Below, piece after piece: positions 51,501 to 59,228 of a DNA stretch of 64,000 nucleotides. Location: assembly GCF_010587385.1 (NCBI RefSeq), contig NZ_CP047475.1:1736001-1800000 (forward strand). Reading direction: 5' to 3'. The notes under the pieces were generated by a model. It searched no databases, was not told the origin of the DNA, and saw only the letters and a list, made by a program, of their open reading frames with translations. The position numbers and the translations under genes are program-made. This stretch comes from Vibrio astriarenae (GTDB lineage Bacteria > Pseudomonadota > Gammaproteobacteria > Enterobacterales > Vibrionaceae). Position 1 is the first letter of the stretch. Each line of letters begins with the position of its first letter.

Positions 51501-53979
51501 CGCAGGCCAAGAGGAGCATGTCCAGTACAACGTACATACCATCGGTGGTGATACTCATGTAATTAACATCAAGATCGTCGGAACCAACGACGATCCCGTG
51601 TTATCGGTGACTCAGACAACCCCAACAACAGGAACACTCTCCGAAACTGATATCGATACAAACGACACTCATGCTTTCTCTGTCGTCAGTTCAACCGGGC
51701 ACTTCGGTTCGCTCTCAGTCGACCCAGATTCTGGAGCTTATGTCTACACGGCAAATGGTTCGGTGGCAGGGATGAGCTATAACACAGTCACTCAGACCTA
51801 TCATGGCATCGATGTCTTTGAGGTCAAAGTAGTGGACAATCATGGTGGCGAATCAACGAGATTTATGACTTTTGATACCAATGGTCAGGTGTCAGTTATA
51901 CCGGGGCAACAACCGACTGTTTCAACTTCTGTGCCGGTCAACCCACTCATTACGGCAACGCAACCAAGCTTGCCAGCAGAAACAAACACTCCGCCAAGCA
52001 ATGCAGTCACCGTTGATTTAGCAACGCCGAGTGACACTGGCGCATCAAATTCTGACAACCTCACCAAAGACAATACCCCTACTATCACGGGACAAACCGA
52101 TATCCCCTATTCACAAGTGACCATTTATGAAGGTACCAAACCTATAGGGCACACGGTATCTGATGGAACTGGTCAATATAGTGTTGCAGTAAGCAGCTTA
52201 ACCGATGGCAATCATAATCTATCAGCTTTAGCGTTAGCGCCTGCCGCAGCAGTACCAGTAACATCTTCCCCTCTTTCTATTCATGTTGATACGACCATTA
52301 CGCCACTACAAATATCCTTAACGCAGGATACGGGAAGTAACACATCTGACTTAACCACCAGCGATGGTTCACTGACGATTACGGGGCAAGAATCTGGTGC
52401 GCTCATTGAATACTCGACGGACAATGGTCACACTTGGACATCAAGTTTTACGCCACAGCAAGGTTCAAATACCGTTTGCGTGAGACAAACGGATGTTGCG
52501 GGGAACGTATCAACCAGCAGCTCTTTAACCTTTACTTTAGATAACTCATCACCCGCGCCAACGGTAACACTAGCCACCGATTCTGGGAACTCTTCCTCAG
52601 ATAACATTACCAATGTTGGCGACCTCAACATTGGAGGGATTGAACAAGGTGCGACAGTAGAATATTCCGTCGACCATGGGGGCCATTGGAGCACTCAATT
52701 CACACCAGTGGAAGGCGTAAATACCGTTCAGGTTAGACAGACTGATGTCGCGGGTAACGTATCGCCTTCGACCTCTTTGACCTACACATTAGATACCTCT
52801 GCAAGTGCGACTGACGATACCAACACCGCGGTAGAAGACACAACAACTCAACTCTCGGGCAACGTCTTAGCCAATGATTTAGATGCTCAATCAGTGATAT
52901 CAACCGGTGATATTCAAGGTCAATACGGGTTGTTCCACCTGAACTCAGACGGTAGCTATACCTATACATTGAACAATAACTTGGCTTCAGTTCAACAGCT
53001 TAGTTCAGGTTCTAAACCACTCGTCGATACGATTAGTTATACCGCACAAGATGCAGCAGGGAACCAAGCTAATGCTCATCTTGCGATCTCAATCCAAGGT
53101 ACTGATGAGCCCCAGCAACCGCCAACAACTCTGGTCAAGCCTGCCCAAATTACGGGTGGTGCTGGACACCAAGATCTTCATGCGTCGCTTGGTATACCAC
53201 CACAACACCACACTGGCACCACTCAACATCATGGTTGGGGTATTCTCACTAGTGGAGGTAGTGTCGTCACAAGCTTACATGGCCAATTTGGTACTTTACA
53301 TGTCGACCCCAATACTGGGCATCTCGACTACGATTACAGTACCTCTTCGGGTGTGATTAAAACACACACCGGAGGCAGTTATGGTTCTGGTACTGATGAA
53401 ACCGACTCTTTCATTCTCACTCTCGATGGCTCACGAGACTCTCAAGTTGCGGTACATTTACACCTACATTCTCAATCTATACATGGCCATAGTGGTCACC
53501 ATATCGATATGACAACACTGACTGGGATTGATGTATCGCCATTGTCACCACCACCTCCGCCACCAGTATTAAGTCAATCAGATGAAGTGGCTGATGTGGA
53601 TACTTTGGATGTTGATATCACGTTACCAGCGAACACAGAAGATGACCAACACTACGTAAGCCAGTACAACACCTCTCATCAAACGAGCCATGCTGATATC
53701 AGCGACTCATCACATGGCGCTGCAGCTTACCTTTCTGCACTGGGTATTGAAGCGACACAAACAACGCACGATACCTCGGCTCATGCCGCATTACCGGATG
53801 ATATCGATATCGTATTTGCTGATACACAAGAGCCCGTAGATAATTCACCGTTAGCGCCTGACGGAACAGAGGGATCGGCACATGAAGGTGAGCATCAGGA
53901 CGACAAACATGAGGACCTCATCAACCCTGATGAGCATCATGATCAAGGTGACCCTAGTAGCTTCATTGACCCATACTAG
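42532..53979 (+). CDS. Giant VCBS-repeat adhesin secreted by a type I system
   Basis: A 3815-residue cell-surface or secreted adhesin with no N-terminal signal peptide. Residues 1-260 are hydrophilic and disordered; 261-530 hold divergent VCBS-type beta domains; 530-1539 are ten near-identical 101-residue VCBS repeats (each ending TITVNGTND); 1540-3140 hold varied VCBS and cadherin-like domains (e.g. GSLTDNKDGTYTFTPNKDFNGE); 3144-3420 are Ig-like domains; 3421-3530 VCBS again. The tail has a PPPPPP stretch and an Asp/His-rich end, probably the C-terminal T1SS signal. There is no clear RTX GGxGxD series and no LapG-type TAAG/PAAG site. AGGAA precedes the ATG. The T1SS genes lie convergent downstream. 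Likely role: attachment and biofilm. Confidence 0.93.
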   Translation: MASEDKKNIKTSTSVKGGEATHEKNKLLKKVRLFSQVNINVPLPRELTLILPSLSVNATSEQAVTNDDAIDSTANVMANVSSQKTSQQNEQNSASENVSVQFETKAHTPTDESTDNRSENHGTTARSSHYLSTKLHPIVNHIAAPVNPLERPETPSLTGEKTHQYGTHPNPGSHWPDKLIPETEHARDKTNGDEKCPAEHSQGKGKSRPTGSHQESKKHDVDKPVTEPKLPLTDPKTSEKSHEHQTQPNPTATYIDETIKGKFGSLHIDTSGKYTFTLDPKSPAYILLQKQEPGTDTFTLHLSNGSTTVIHIPVQGKQDAPSISGDLQGLVREEHHVNSAGLISTSGKIDVVDPDHSESSVQAETIQGQFGTLTINSKGQWQYQVDNSQSNIQALTQSTALHETFTIHTKDGTPQVLNMTIGGEDDNAIISGVDNGAVNEDQTTHVQGQLLVTDADLGEDHFQASQVIGVLGTLTITKDGAWRYDLDNANPKVQALGQGATATDTITVTSADGTQHQITITVNGTNDSAVITGTDSGTVTEESQLQTSGTLTVTDVDTGEAHFSNTDVVGSLGTLHLQNNGAWTYHLDNTNPKVQALAQGATATDTITVHSADGTPHQVTITVNGTNDTAVIAGTDFGSVTEESQLQSSGTLSVTDVDTGEAHFSNTDVVGVLGTLHLKEDGNWTYDLDNTNPKVQALAQGATATDTITVHSADGTPHQVTITVNGTNDTAVITGTDSGAVTEESQLRSSGKLSVTDVDTGEAHFSNTDVVGTFGTLHLQDNGAWTYDLDNTNPKVQALAQGATATDTMTVHSADGTPHQVTITVNGTNDSAVITGTDSSSVTEESQLQTSGTLTVTDVDTGEAHFSNTDVVGLFGTLHLQNNGAWTYDLDNTNPKVQALAQGATATDTITVHSADGTPHQVTITVNGTNDTAVITGTDFGSVTEESQLQSSGTLSVTDLDTGEAHFSNTDVVGSLGTLHLQNNGAWTYHLDNTNPKVQALAQGATATDTITVHSADGTPHQVTITVNGTNDSAVIAGTDFGSVTEESQLQSSGTLSVTDVDTGEAHFSNTDVVGVLGTLHLKEDGNWTYCLDNTNPKVQALAQGATATDTMTVHSADGTPHQVTITVNGTNDTAVIAGTDSGSVTEESQLQTSGTLNVTDIDTGEAHFSNTDVVGTFGTLHLQDNGAWTYDLDNTNPKVQALAQGATATDTITVHSSDGTPHQVTITVNGTNDTAVIAGTDTGSVTEESQLQASGTLNVTDIDTGEAHFSNTDVVGTFGTLHLQDNGTWTYDLDNTNPRVQALAQGATATDTITIHSVDGTPHQVTITVNGTNDTAVIAGTDSGSVTEESQLQTSGTLTVTDVDTGEAHFSNTNVVGTLGTLHLQDNGAWTYDLDNTNPKVQALAQGATATDTMTVHSADGTPHQVTITVNGTNDTAVIAGTDSGSVTEESQLQTSGTLNVSDVDTGEEHFSDVDVIGTFGTLHLKDNGSWTYNLDNTNPKVQALAQGGAATDTISVMSVDGTPHQITITVNGTNDRPVVSGTSSSAVVEQGLNTTGTPDANGILTATDIDTSDTITWAVNQSQGQFGVLSIDQQGHWHYHLDNSVGGAVDKLAAGEHQSESFWITATDSTGASTPQKIVIDVQGSNDKPIVSAWTQLPAGKEDQPVTIKASDLLTHASDVDTTDNLHVSNLQATHGSLTDNKDGTYTFTPNKDFNGEIRLTYDVTDEHGGSVSTQAKFDLTAAPDNAQIGYAATDNHQGGVTEDRYYIDTHDNLHFNGKLDIVDPDKGEAQFDINLGPQTYQGIGYDTKLGGHVLIMQDGRYTYTIRDHQPLVQNLKQGETITDECIVRSQDGTPFTIKVSINGTNDAPSLTAQHHSVTEDGSLLSGQMVGHDIDHDATLTYSIAKPIDGLTFNADGSYSFDPMNASYQHLSKGQTETLTVPVTVIDEHGASETQNLEIVITGTNDAATIAGVDTGNVHENQAGQNMSPDYAQPGMSKISHDGLMTSGQLSIIDPDSGEAKFDTKSGVYSYHGQYGHLLLRENGHWDYKVAAGQTDWLRQGASTTVGTTIDKLGLGETLTDTITVQSKDGTTHDIVITIHGDNDAPYVSGEVQLNSGKEDLPQTLTQTELLANSIDVDHNDLGKLSIANLHANHGSILDNKDGSYTFTPDKDYNGQVHFTYDVKDAHGGTTHTGANTTLVATPDKAIISEVTTGSVIEDGPHATHSNGTTTELASGQLHVIDPDSGESKFQYSQFGETRIHDPFGGMLRIDSAGSWGYSVDNAALQHLAQGQVETVTYRVHSFDGTAYDLNIDIVGTNDAPTVTKVVLSNGTEDTHYQMQASQFGFTDVDTGDTLHSMAITDLPPVAQGKFVLDGHDITASQSILAADIAKLQFISTPDFNGDVQFKFTVNDGHVDSQEATNTLHIDAVGDAATISGRDTGDVHEGHTYTAPDGSVSGGYVDDRSPDHMHGNVGKIWNDEIHTDGHLDIVDPDSGESHAKTGTYQGTHGHVILQSNGDWSYYASIGQDATGRRIDRLGQGESITDTVTVKSADGTTHDIHITIHGDNDRPYCSSEVQLNSGKEDLAQTITTTELLANTVDVDTNDAGQLSIANLRADHGTLVDHKDGTFTFTPARNYNGQVHFTYDVKDAHDGVTHTGASTTLLPSNDAATLPTAQAANFVTEDHLKSGTHTSELWSGWKNLDIQDIDSPSEAKVTQIVVNGVTHTVPADFAMNLTGAHGTFNFTHSTDGHNKWSYSADNTHAEIQRLSSGESLTDTITLITSDGTRIPLTAKILGTDDHVVIDTPDALTAALGTAVEDKITSISGTLLAHDSDSKDSVTFTAGDSVGSFGTLHVDSNGQWHYDLDHSKANALQPGETKAEGFDITATSTDGSTATKHIEILVQGSNDKATITVVSNPDVHEDSSSTPVEVISGQLSVVDPDHGQSEFSTDVGKRHDPFNSGVHGGLHISKDGSWTYTVNNRQIQQLAAGQEEHVQYNVHTIGGDTHVINIKIVGTNDDPVLSVTQTTPTTGTLSETDIDTNDTHAFSVVSSTGHFGSLSVDPDSGAYVYTANGSVAGMSYNTVTQTYHGIDVFEVKVVDNHGGESTRFMTFDTNGQVSVIPGQQPTVSTSVPVNPLITATQPSLPAETNTPPSNAVTVDLATPSDTGASNSDNLTKDNTPTITGQTDIPYSQVTIYEGTKPIGHTVSDGTGQYSVAVSSLTDGNHNLSALALAPAAAVPVTSSPLSIHVDTTITPLQISLTQDTGSNTSDLTTSDGSLTITGQESGALIEYSTDNGHTWTSSFTPQQGSNTVCVRQTDVAGNVSTSSSLTFTLDNSSPAPTVTLATDSGNSSSDNITNVGDLNIGGIEQGATVEYSVDHGGHWSTQFTPVEGVNTVQVRQTDVAGNVSPSTSLTYTLDTSASATDDTNTAVEDTTTQLSGNVLANDLDAQSVISTGDIQGQYGLFHLNSDGSYTYTLNNNLASVQQLSSGSKPLVDTISYTAQDAAGNQANAHLAISIQGTDEPQQPPTTLVKPAQITGGAGHQDLHASLGIPPQHHTGTTQHHGWGILTSGGSVVTSLHGQFGTLHVDPNTGHLDYDYSTSSGVIKTHTGGSYGSGTDETDSFILTLDGSRDSQVAVHLHLHSQSIHGHSGHHIDMTTLTGIDVSPLSPPPPPPVLSQSDEVADVDTLDVDITLPANTEDDQHYVSQYNTSHQTSHADISDSSHGAAAYLSALGIEATQTTHDTSAHAALPDDIDIVFADTQEPVDNSPLAPDGTEGSAHEGEHQDDKHEDLINPDEHHDQGDPSSFIDPY
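44119..47148 (+). repeat. Ten tandem 303-bp VCBS repeats
   Basis: Ten copies of a 303-bp (101-residue) unit lie head to tail. Each begins with V-I-T/A-G-T-D and continues VTEESQLQ, DVDTGEAHFSNTDVVG, TFGTLHLQDNGAWTYDLDNT, NPKVQALAQGATATDT and VTITVNGTND. Changes are mainly clustered at a few sites (e.g. VGS/VGV/VGT, DNGA/EDGN), and repeats 2 and 6 are close copies. Repeat 6 has TYCL in place of TYDL. Confidence 0.92.
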
Positions 53980-54002
53980 ACTTCATTAAACTTAAGCCAA
54001 TA

Positions 54003-54032
54003 AAAACGGGCAGCGAATCTGCTGCCCGTTTT
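54003..54032. terminator. Bidirectional terminator between adhesin and T1SS operon
   Basis: AAAACGGGCAGC and GCTGCCCGTTTT form a 12-bp stem with loop GAATCT; terminal A and T runs let it end transcription from both sides. Confidence 0.9.
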
Positions 54033-54053
54033 GGTATTTCAATTGAGGATCGC

Positions 54054-55349
54054 CTATCGTTCACCAAACGCAACACTCAAATTGGTATAAATAGGCTTCC
54101 AAAGGTATTGAAATACCGACTTTTCGCCGGTAGTTATGTCAGCTTCCCCGGTCATACCAGGTAGAATTGCAAAGCGCTCTGGATCATCGTGAAAATACGG
54201 CTTTTCAACCGATACCACGACTTCATAGAAGAGTTCCCCACGTTCATTTTGACTCGTCGTTGGAGAGATGTTCTCCACCTTTCCTTGCAACGCGCCAAAC
54301 CGACTATAGTCAAAAGCGTCGACCTTAATTCGTGCAGATTGCCCTTCACGTACAAAGCCTATGTCTCTTGGTGAGAGTTTCGCTTTGAAGTTTGCCTTAC
54401 CTGTAATGGGAACTATTTCAACCACGGTTCCTCCCGGCTGGATTACTCCGCCCACTTGGGTACTTGGGACACTCTGAACAAGCCCCTTGAGGGGGGACGT
54501 TACCACCGTATTCAACACCTTAGCTTCGCTTGAGCGAACTCGCGCATTTAGCGCAGAAAGATCAGAGACTGCTTTAGAGCGCTCGTCACTGACTTTAACT
54601 CTTGCTTCCGCCAATAGCTGCTCGATTTTCTGCTCATTTGTGGCCGCTTGTTTCTCGAGAACAGAACGTTTTCCAAGCGCCTCTGCGATTTGCTGCTCGA
54701 TACTTGCTAACTTTTGTCTCATCTCTAGCACCCTTAAGCGCGAGATGTTTCCTGCCTTGAGGCCTTTTTCAAGTATTGTAAGCTCTTGCTTTGTGGCTTG
54801 AACTTGCTTTTCGTATGAGGGTAATGCTTTATTGACCGAGCGAAGCTGCTCAGCAATTTGTTCGCTGTCTTTTTCTAGCACGACACGTTGTTGGTAGAAT
54901 AACGCTTTTTGAGCACTCAACTGTGCTTGCTGTTCACTGACTAACGATGGGTATTCAACGGAATATAGGGAAAAATCAGGCTCTCTTTGATCGAGCAACG
55001 CATTCATTCTTTCGATACTCAGGTTAAGCGTAACTTGTTGAGACTTGAGTTCGTCTAACGTTGTATTTTGGAACGTCGCATCAAATTCCACCAAAGCTTG
55101 CCCTGCTTCGACTAAGTCCCCTTCTTCCACTAATACTCGTTTGAGCTTACCACCAATTTCACTCTGTAATATTTGCCTTTCCCCTTCAGGCACTACCGAC
55201 CCTTTCGCCTTTGCTATCTCATCGACTTGTGTCATCAAGGACCAAACAGCGAAGGCAAGTACACAGACTGCCACAGCCCATGTCGCAACGGCTAGAGATC
55301 TCGCTGTTGCCTTCGATTCCACTAACTCACCATATTGTTGATTAGCCAT
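54054..55349 (-). CDS. Type I secretion membrane fusion protein (HlyD family)
   Basis: A 431-residue adaptor linking the inner-membrane ABC exporter to an outer-membrane TolC-type channel. A single N-terminal helix (about residues 19-40, LAVATWAVAVCVLAFAVWSLM), a lipoyl-like half (VVPEGERQILQSEIGGKLKRVLVEEGDLV), a long coiled-coil hairpin (about 85-280), and the closing beta domain with LKGLVQSVPSTQVGGVIQPG and ILPGMTGEADITTGEKSVF, the RND-like HlyD signature. Last gene of the operon, overlapping the ABC gene by 8 bp. GAGG is at the ATG. No TolC gene is visible in the window. Confidence 0.92.
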   Translation of the reverse strand: MANQQYGELVESKATARSLAVATWAVAVCVLAFAVWSLMTQVDEIAKAKGSVVPEGERQILQSEIGGKLKRVLVEEGDLVEAGQALVEFDATFQNTTLDELKSQQVTLNLSIERMNALLDQREPDFSLYSVEYPSLVSEQQAQLSAQKALFYQQRVVLEKDSEQIAEQLRSVNKALPSYEKQVQATKQELTILEKGLKAGNISRLRVLEMRQKLASIEQQIAEALGKRSVLEKQAATNEQKIEQLLAEARVKVSDERSKAVSDLSALNARVRSSEAKVLNTVVTSPLKGLVQSVPSTQVGGVIQPGGTVVEIVPITGKANFKAKLSPRDIGFVREGQSARIKVDAFDYSRFGALQGKVENISPTTSQNERGELFYEVVVSVEKPYFHDDPERFAILPGMTGEADITTGEKSVFQYLWKPIYTNLSVAFGER

Positions 55350-57390
55350 TCGATACCTCTTCGCCCATCGCCGTTTGATTTGAATGTTGATGTTCTGGTG
55401 ACTCTGCCTCCAATGGTCCAGCGTAAGCTACAGCGCCATCATTGAGCACAACCACTTTGTCTGCCAGCTTGATTAAGTCTGGGTCATGAGAAGAAAAAAT
55501 AATCGTCGCTTTCCCTCTTCTAGCGTTTATAAACTCAGAGAAAAGCCTCTTAGCTTTAGGGTGATAATCTGGAACCGGATTATCCATAAGCATCATTTTA
55601 TGCTCGTAAACCACGGCTTTTGCATCAATGAGAACCTGTGCAACCGTACCGGAAAGTATGTCGAACAAGCTATCAGGCATCAGGGAACTGATCACCGTAT
55701 CCAGCCCGTCAGGCAGAGACTCAAGCCATAAATGCCCGCCAACTTTTTCCAATGCTTCCTCCATCTGCTGATCACTTATCTGATTACCATCAGATAACCA
55801 CTCACGCACGGACAATGAAAGTAGGTCCGGATAAGCAGCACGAATAAAACACCAGTGGCGGAACAACTGAGGATCGTATTGAGATAGATTCACCCCTTCT
55901 AACTCAACGGTGCCATTTTGCACAACCTGTAAGCCGGCAAGCGCCTCTATCAATGTCGATTTCCCACTGCTCGATGGGCCTGCTATCGCCACAACCTCTC
56001 CTCTTTCAACATTGAAACTCACAGCAGAAAGCGCTGGCCGAGATTGTTTCGGGTAACGGAAAGTCACTTGGTCGACGTTTATGGCTGGAGCCCCCGTTGG
56101 TAGCGTATGGTGCTGATAACTAAAGTCACGTTCAGAGGACTGGGTTAAGAGTCGATTGATCTGTAGCTTTGACTGACTAAAACTTGAAAATCTTGATGCG
56201 CTGTTCGCAAGCATCTGTGCTGGGCCGGTGACACGTGATATCAGCATCATTGAGGCAATGAGTCCGCCCGGGGTCAGAACGTCTTCAAAGATTAGACCAA
56301 TACCTAATCCCATCACTGATATGGTCGCGCATAAGGTAATCGCGTAGTAGATTGAAGTGAATTTATGTTGACGAACTGCCTGATCGAACCCATTTTTCGC
56401 AGCGAGATAGTTGGCTTTTTCAAACCGTTTGAACCAATAGTGAGCAAACCCCGAACTGCGCAAAAACACCAGCTTTGAAGCAAGTTCATTAATCAGATTC
56501 TGTCGATTAGTTCCTGCAATTGTCGACTGCATCGCTCCCCTTCGGGTGGCGGTCATAGCTCTGTTTGCAAGAAAAAAATAGAGTGCGAGCGCAACGATGG
56601 GTACCACAACCAACCAACCACCTAAAACGCCTATTGCGAAAATAAATAACAGGACGAAAGGCAAGTCAAACAGTGCTCCGCCTAAAGGCCCGGACAGTAT
56701 GCTGGACACTCTTTCGGAGAGCAATATTTGGTTTTGTTGACTCGAAGCTGTCGATTGCTGGTTCTGGGCATAAGCGTTTTTAAGGAGTTTTTTCACCAAT
56801 GCTTGAGAGACTTCACGGCTTACCCGATTCGATAAATTCACTAGAACACGACTTCTGAGAGTTTTTAAAACTCCCATCATCACAAACAGTAGACCCGCTC
56901 CAACAGCAATCCCCATCAGCTCATGAGCCGCATCACCGGCAATGACATGGTCATAAATGGCCATCGTAATAAAGGGAATGCAAAGTGCGAACAGATTTGT
57001 AAACAAGGTGACCAATAACAGCCTCGGAATAATCGATTTGAATGCGCTTAACCTTTCTCCAACCCAATCAGTTGGGTGTTTTTCTAAAGGCTGGCCCAAA
57101 ATCACGACGTAGTAGTCTGCTCTTTTCGATGAGTTTGCAGCATCCGTAGGAGAAAGAACTTCAACTTTGTCATCTCCGTAAAAGGCTAACACATGCTTTC
57201 CGTCTTGTTCTCGAGTTAGGTTAGGTATCACCTCGTAAGGCAAGTGAATCCGGTCAAACAATGACAACAATTCATCAGCATTATGAATGCCGTTTTCTTC
57301 AATCCACTGCTTCGCAAATAGCTGGATATTAGTGCTGACTTCGAGCCCTTTTAAGAGCAAAGCGCTTGATGTTTCGTAGTTTTTACTCAT
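55342..57390 (-). CDS. T1SS ABC transporter subunit A, degenerate catalytic residues
   Basis: A 682-residue ABC exporter: a C39-like pseudo-peptidase N-domain (about 1-120, no catalytic cysteine evident), six helices (about 140-440), then a nucleotide-binding domain. Walker A is intact (GPSSSGKST, 471-479), but the signature is LSGTV (579-583) instead of LSGGQ. Walker B ends MDNP (D603-N604), so the catalytic glutamate is asparagine. The H-loop histidine is present (FSSHDPDL). The overlap with the next ABC gene is 4 bp. It probably works as a heterodimer with that partner; see findings. Confidence 0.9.
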   Translation of the reverse strand: MSKNYETSSALLLKGLEVSTNIQLFAKQWIEENGIHNADELLSLFDRIHLPYEVIPNLTREQDGKHVLAFYGDDKVEVLSPTDAANSSKRADYYVVILGQPLEKHPTDWVGERLSAFKSIIPRLLLVTLFTNLFALCIPFITMAIYDHVIAGDAAHELMGIAVGAGLLFVMMGVLKTLRSRVLVNLSNRVSREVSQALVKKLLKNAYAQNQQSTASSQQNQILLSERVSSILSGPLGGALFDLPFVLLFIFAIGVLGGWLVVVPIVALALYFFLANRAMTATRRGAMQSTIAGTNRQNLINELASKLVFLRSSGFAHYWFKRFEKANYLAAKNGFDQAVRQHKFTSIYYAITLCATISVMGLGIGLIFEDVLTPGGLIASMMLISRVTGPAQMLANSASRFSSFSQSKLQINRLLTQSSERDFSYQHHTLPTGAPAINVDQVTFRYPKQSRPALSAVSFNVERGEVVAIAGPSSSGKSTLIEALAGLQVVQNGTVELEGVNLSQYDPQLFRHWCFIRAAYPDLLSLSVREWLSDGNQISDQQMEEALEKVGGHLWLESLPDGLDTVISSLMPDSLFDILSGTVAQVLIDAKAVVYEHKMMLMDNPVPDYHPKAKRLFSEFINARRGKATIIFSSHDPDLIKLADKVVVLNDGAVAYAGPLEAESPEHQHSNQTAMGEEVSNG

Positions 57391-58994
57391 CTTGCTTCCC
57401 CTTGCTCACATGGAACAATTGCTGCTCTTTTGTCGGCTATATCGACCAAAGCCGGATAATGCGTGACGAGGACGATAATTCGACCTCGTTGCTTTTCTTC
57501 TTCCAATACCTTTATGAGCGCGGCTAGACCATCAAGGTCTAACGAAGCATCCGGTTTGTCTAAAATAACGATATTGGTAGGGGCAGCCAGTTGTGTCGCT
57601 ATGTTCAATAGCTTGATATTACCCATACTTAATGGGCTCGACGGTGTATGTCCCACTTTCGTTTCTAGGCCTTCACTCAACTGTGAAAGTTTGCCTGCCA
57701 ACCCAAGTCTTTGCGCATATTCTCGCGCTTTGTCGGTCCTTTCTGGGTCAAAACCACACAAGTTGTCGAGTAAAGTGCCACTCACTAATTGGCCTTTAAC
57801 CCCAACATAGGACGTAATACTCGATAAAACCGATAAGCTTGTCGAAATACCGTTCACTTCTAAATCGCCGCTTAAGGGTTCATCTACCCCTGCTAATAGG
57901 CCAGCAAAATAACTGTCAACATGACGCTCTTCGCTCGTAAGCAGAACGACTTCACCACTATCAGCGATAACCGTTGTTTCAAAAGGTTGCGCGTATCTAT
58001 ACGCTATCAACTTTTTGATGGATAGAGAACCTACTTTGCTGTTCTGTTCCGTTGGTTCTTGTGCTGAAGAAAGGCGCTGGACTTGCTCGATTGATTGCTT
58101 GGCAGTATGAATCGTGTTTAGTTTCACACGCATTCCGATTAAAGCACTTAAGGGGGCAACGGCTCGGCCGGAAAGGATTGAACACGCCGCTAAACCGCCG
58201 GTAGTAAGATCGCCATTTAACACCCATAAGGCCCCTGTCACTACAATCACAACCGACGTCATTAAAGAGGCTAACTGGATAAACTCAAGAGCAAACGCAT
58301 TTTGCTGCTCTTCACTTGATTTAGATAGAAACTTAGCGTCATTTGAACGTTTGAACTGGCTGTACAATCGAGACTCTACAGCTTGTCGCTTAATGCCTTG
58401 TAGGTTTTGCCCCAACAACAACATAAAGCCCCTTCTCTCTTGTTCCTTACTCGATGCTACATCACCCAAGCGCTTAGACTTCAGAGAGGCGACCCAAACA
58501 ATGATGGTTGCTGCTAGCCAAACCACAATAGGCACGACAACCAGAGTCCCTCCGATGTAATAAACTAAAGACAAAAACAGGAACGCAAACGGCAAATCAA
58601 TAAACCCAGCCACTATGCCGCCGGAATACCACTCACGAACCTTAGACGTAGAAGATAACGCATTATCCACACCTGCTGCGCCAACTTTTCTTAGTGCATC
58701 AGCGTTGGCGAGTGTTATTTTCTTTACAAGGTCATCATATGTGTTTTTTTCGGTATTGCTCGCGGCGGCAGACAGTAACCAACTACGAACAAAGCGAATT
58801 AACGCCTCTAGTAAGACCGCGACACACGCGCCTGCTATCAATACCGTCGCAGTGCCATAGCTTTGGTTGGGCAAGATTCGATCATAGATCTGTAAAACGG
58901 TGAGTGGAACAGCAAGAGATAACAGATTGATGAGGATTGACGGGACGAGAACCCTCTTAATTACGTCCTTGTTGACCGTGCGCGTCAGTTGCAT
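57387..58994 (-). CDS. T1SS ABC transporter subunit B, lacking Walker A
   Basis: A 535-residue half-transporter with six membrane helices (about 15-290) and an NBD-like domain. Where Walker A should lie (about residues 345-365) the sequence reads VLLTSEERHVDSYFAG, with no GxxGxGK[ST]. The signature position is LSMGN (455-459). Walker B is VILDKP (D479-K480): the catalytic glutamate is lysine. The H-loop remains (VTHYPAL). It therefore cannot bind ATP normally and probably serves as a structural partner of subunit A. First gene of the operon, 4-bp overlap downstream. Confidence 0.88.
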   Translation of the reverse strand: MQLTRTVNKDVIKRVLVPSILINLLSLAVPLTVLQIYDRILPNQSYGTATVLIAGACVAVLLEALIRFVRSWLLSAAASNTEKNTYDDLVKKITLANADALRKVGAAGVDNALSSTSKVREWYSGGIVAGFIDLPFAFLFLSLVYYIGGTLVVVPIVVWLAATIIVWVASLKSKRLGDVASSKEQERRGFMLLLGQNLQGIKRQAVESRLYSQFKRSNDAKFLSKSSEEQQNAFALEFIQLASLMTSVVIVVTGALWVLNGDLTTGGLAACSILSGRAVAPLSALIGMRVKLNTIHTAKQSIEQVQRLSSAQEPTEQNSKVGSLSIKKLIAYRYAQPFETTVIADSGEVVLLTSEERHVDSYFAGLLAGVDEPLSGDLEVNGISTSLSVLSSITSYVGVKGQLVSGTLLDNLCGFDPERTDKAREYAQRLGLAGKLSQLSEGLETKVGHTPSSPLSMGNIKLLNIATQLAAPTNIVILDKPDASLDLDGLAALIKVLEEEKQRGRIIVLVTHYPALVDIADKRAAIVPCEQGEAR

Positions 58995-59228
58995 ACCTAA
59001 CCCCTATTTGTACTTATGAAATAAGGTTGGTACAAGGCAGGTAGCAATTCAAGTTAAGAGCCTGAATTTAGTGTTAAATTCCCTTCGATTGACATATCTA
59101 AGGCTCAAGAAGATCTAAAGTTCTCTAGTTGTACCATTCACTCAAGAAAAGTTGCTCTACAAAACTCGCTATATCTTTGAGAGCAACTACATATATTGAT
59201 GGTTAAACTCTAAGCGTATTAGTACGGC

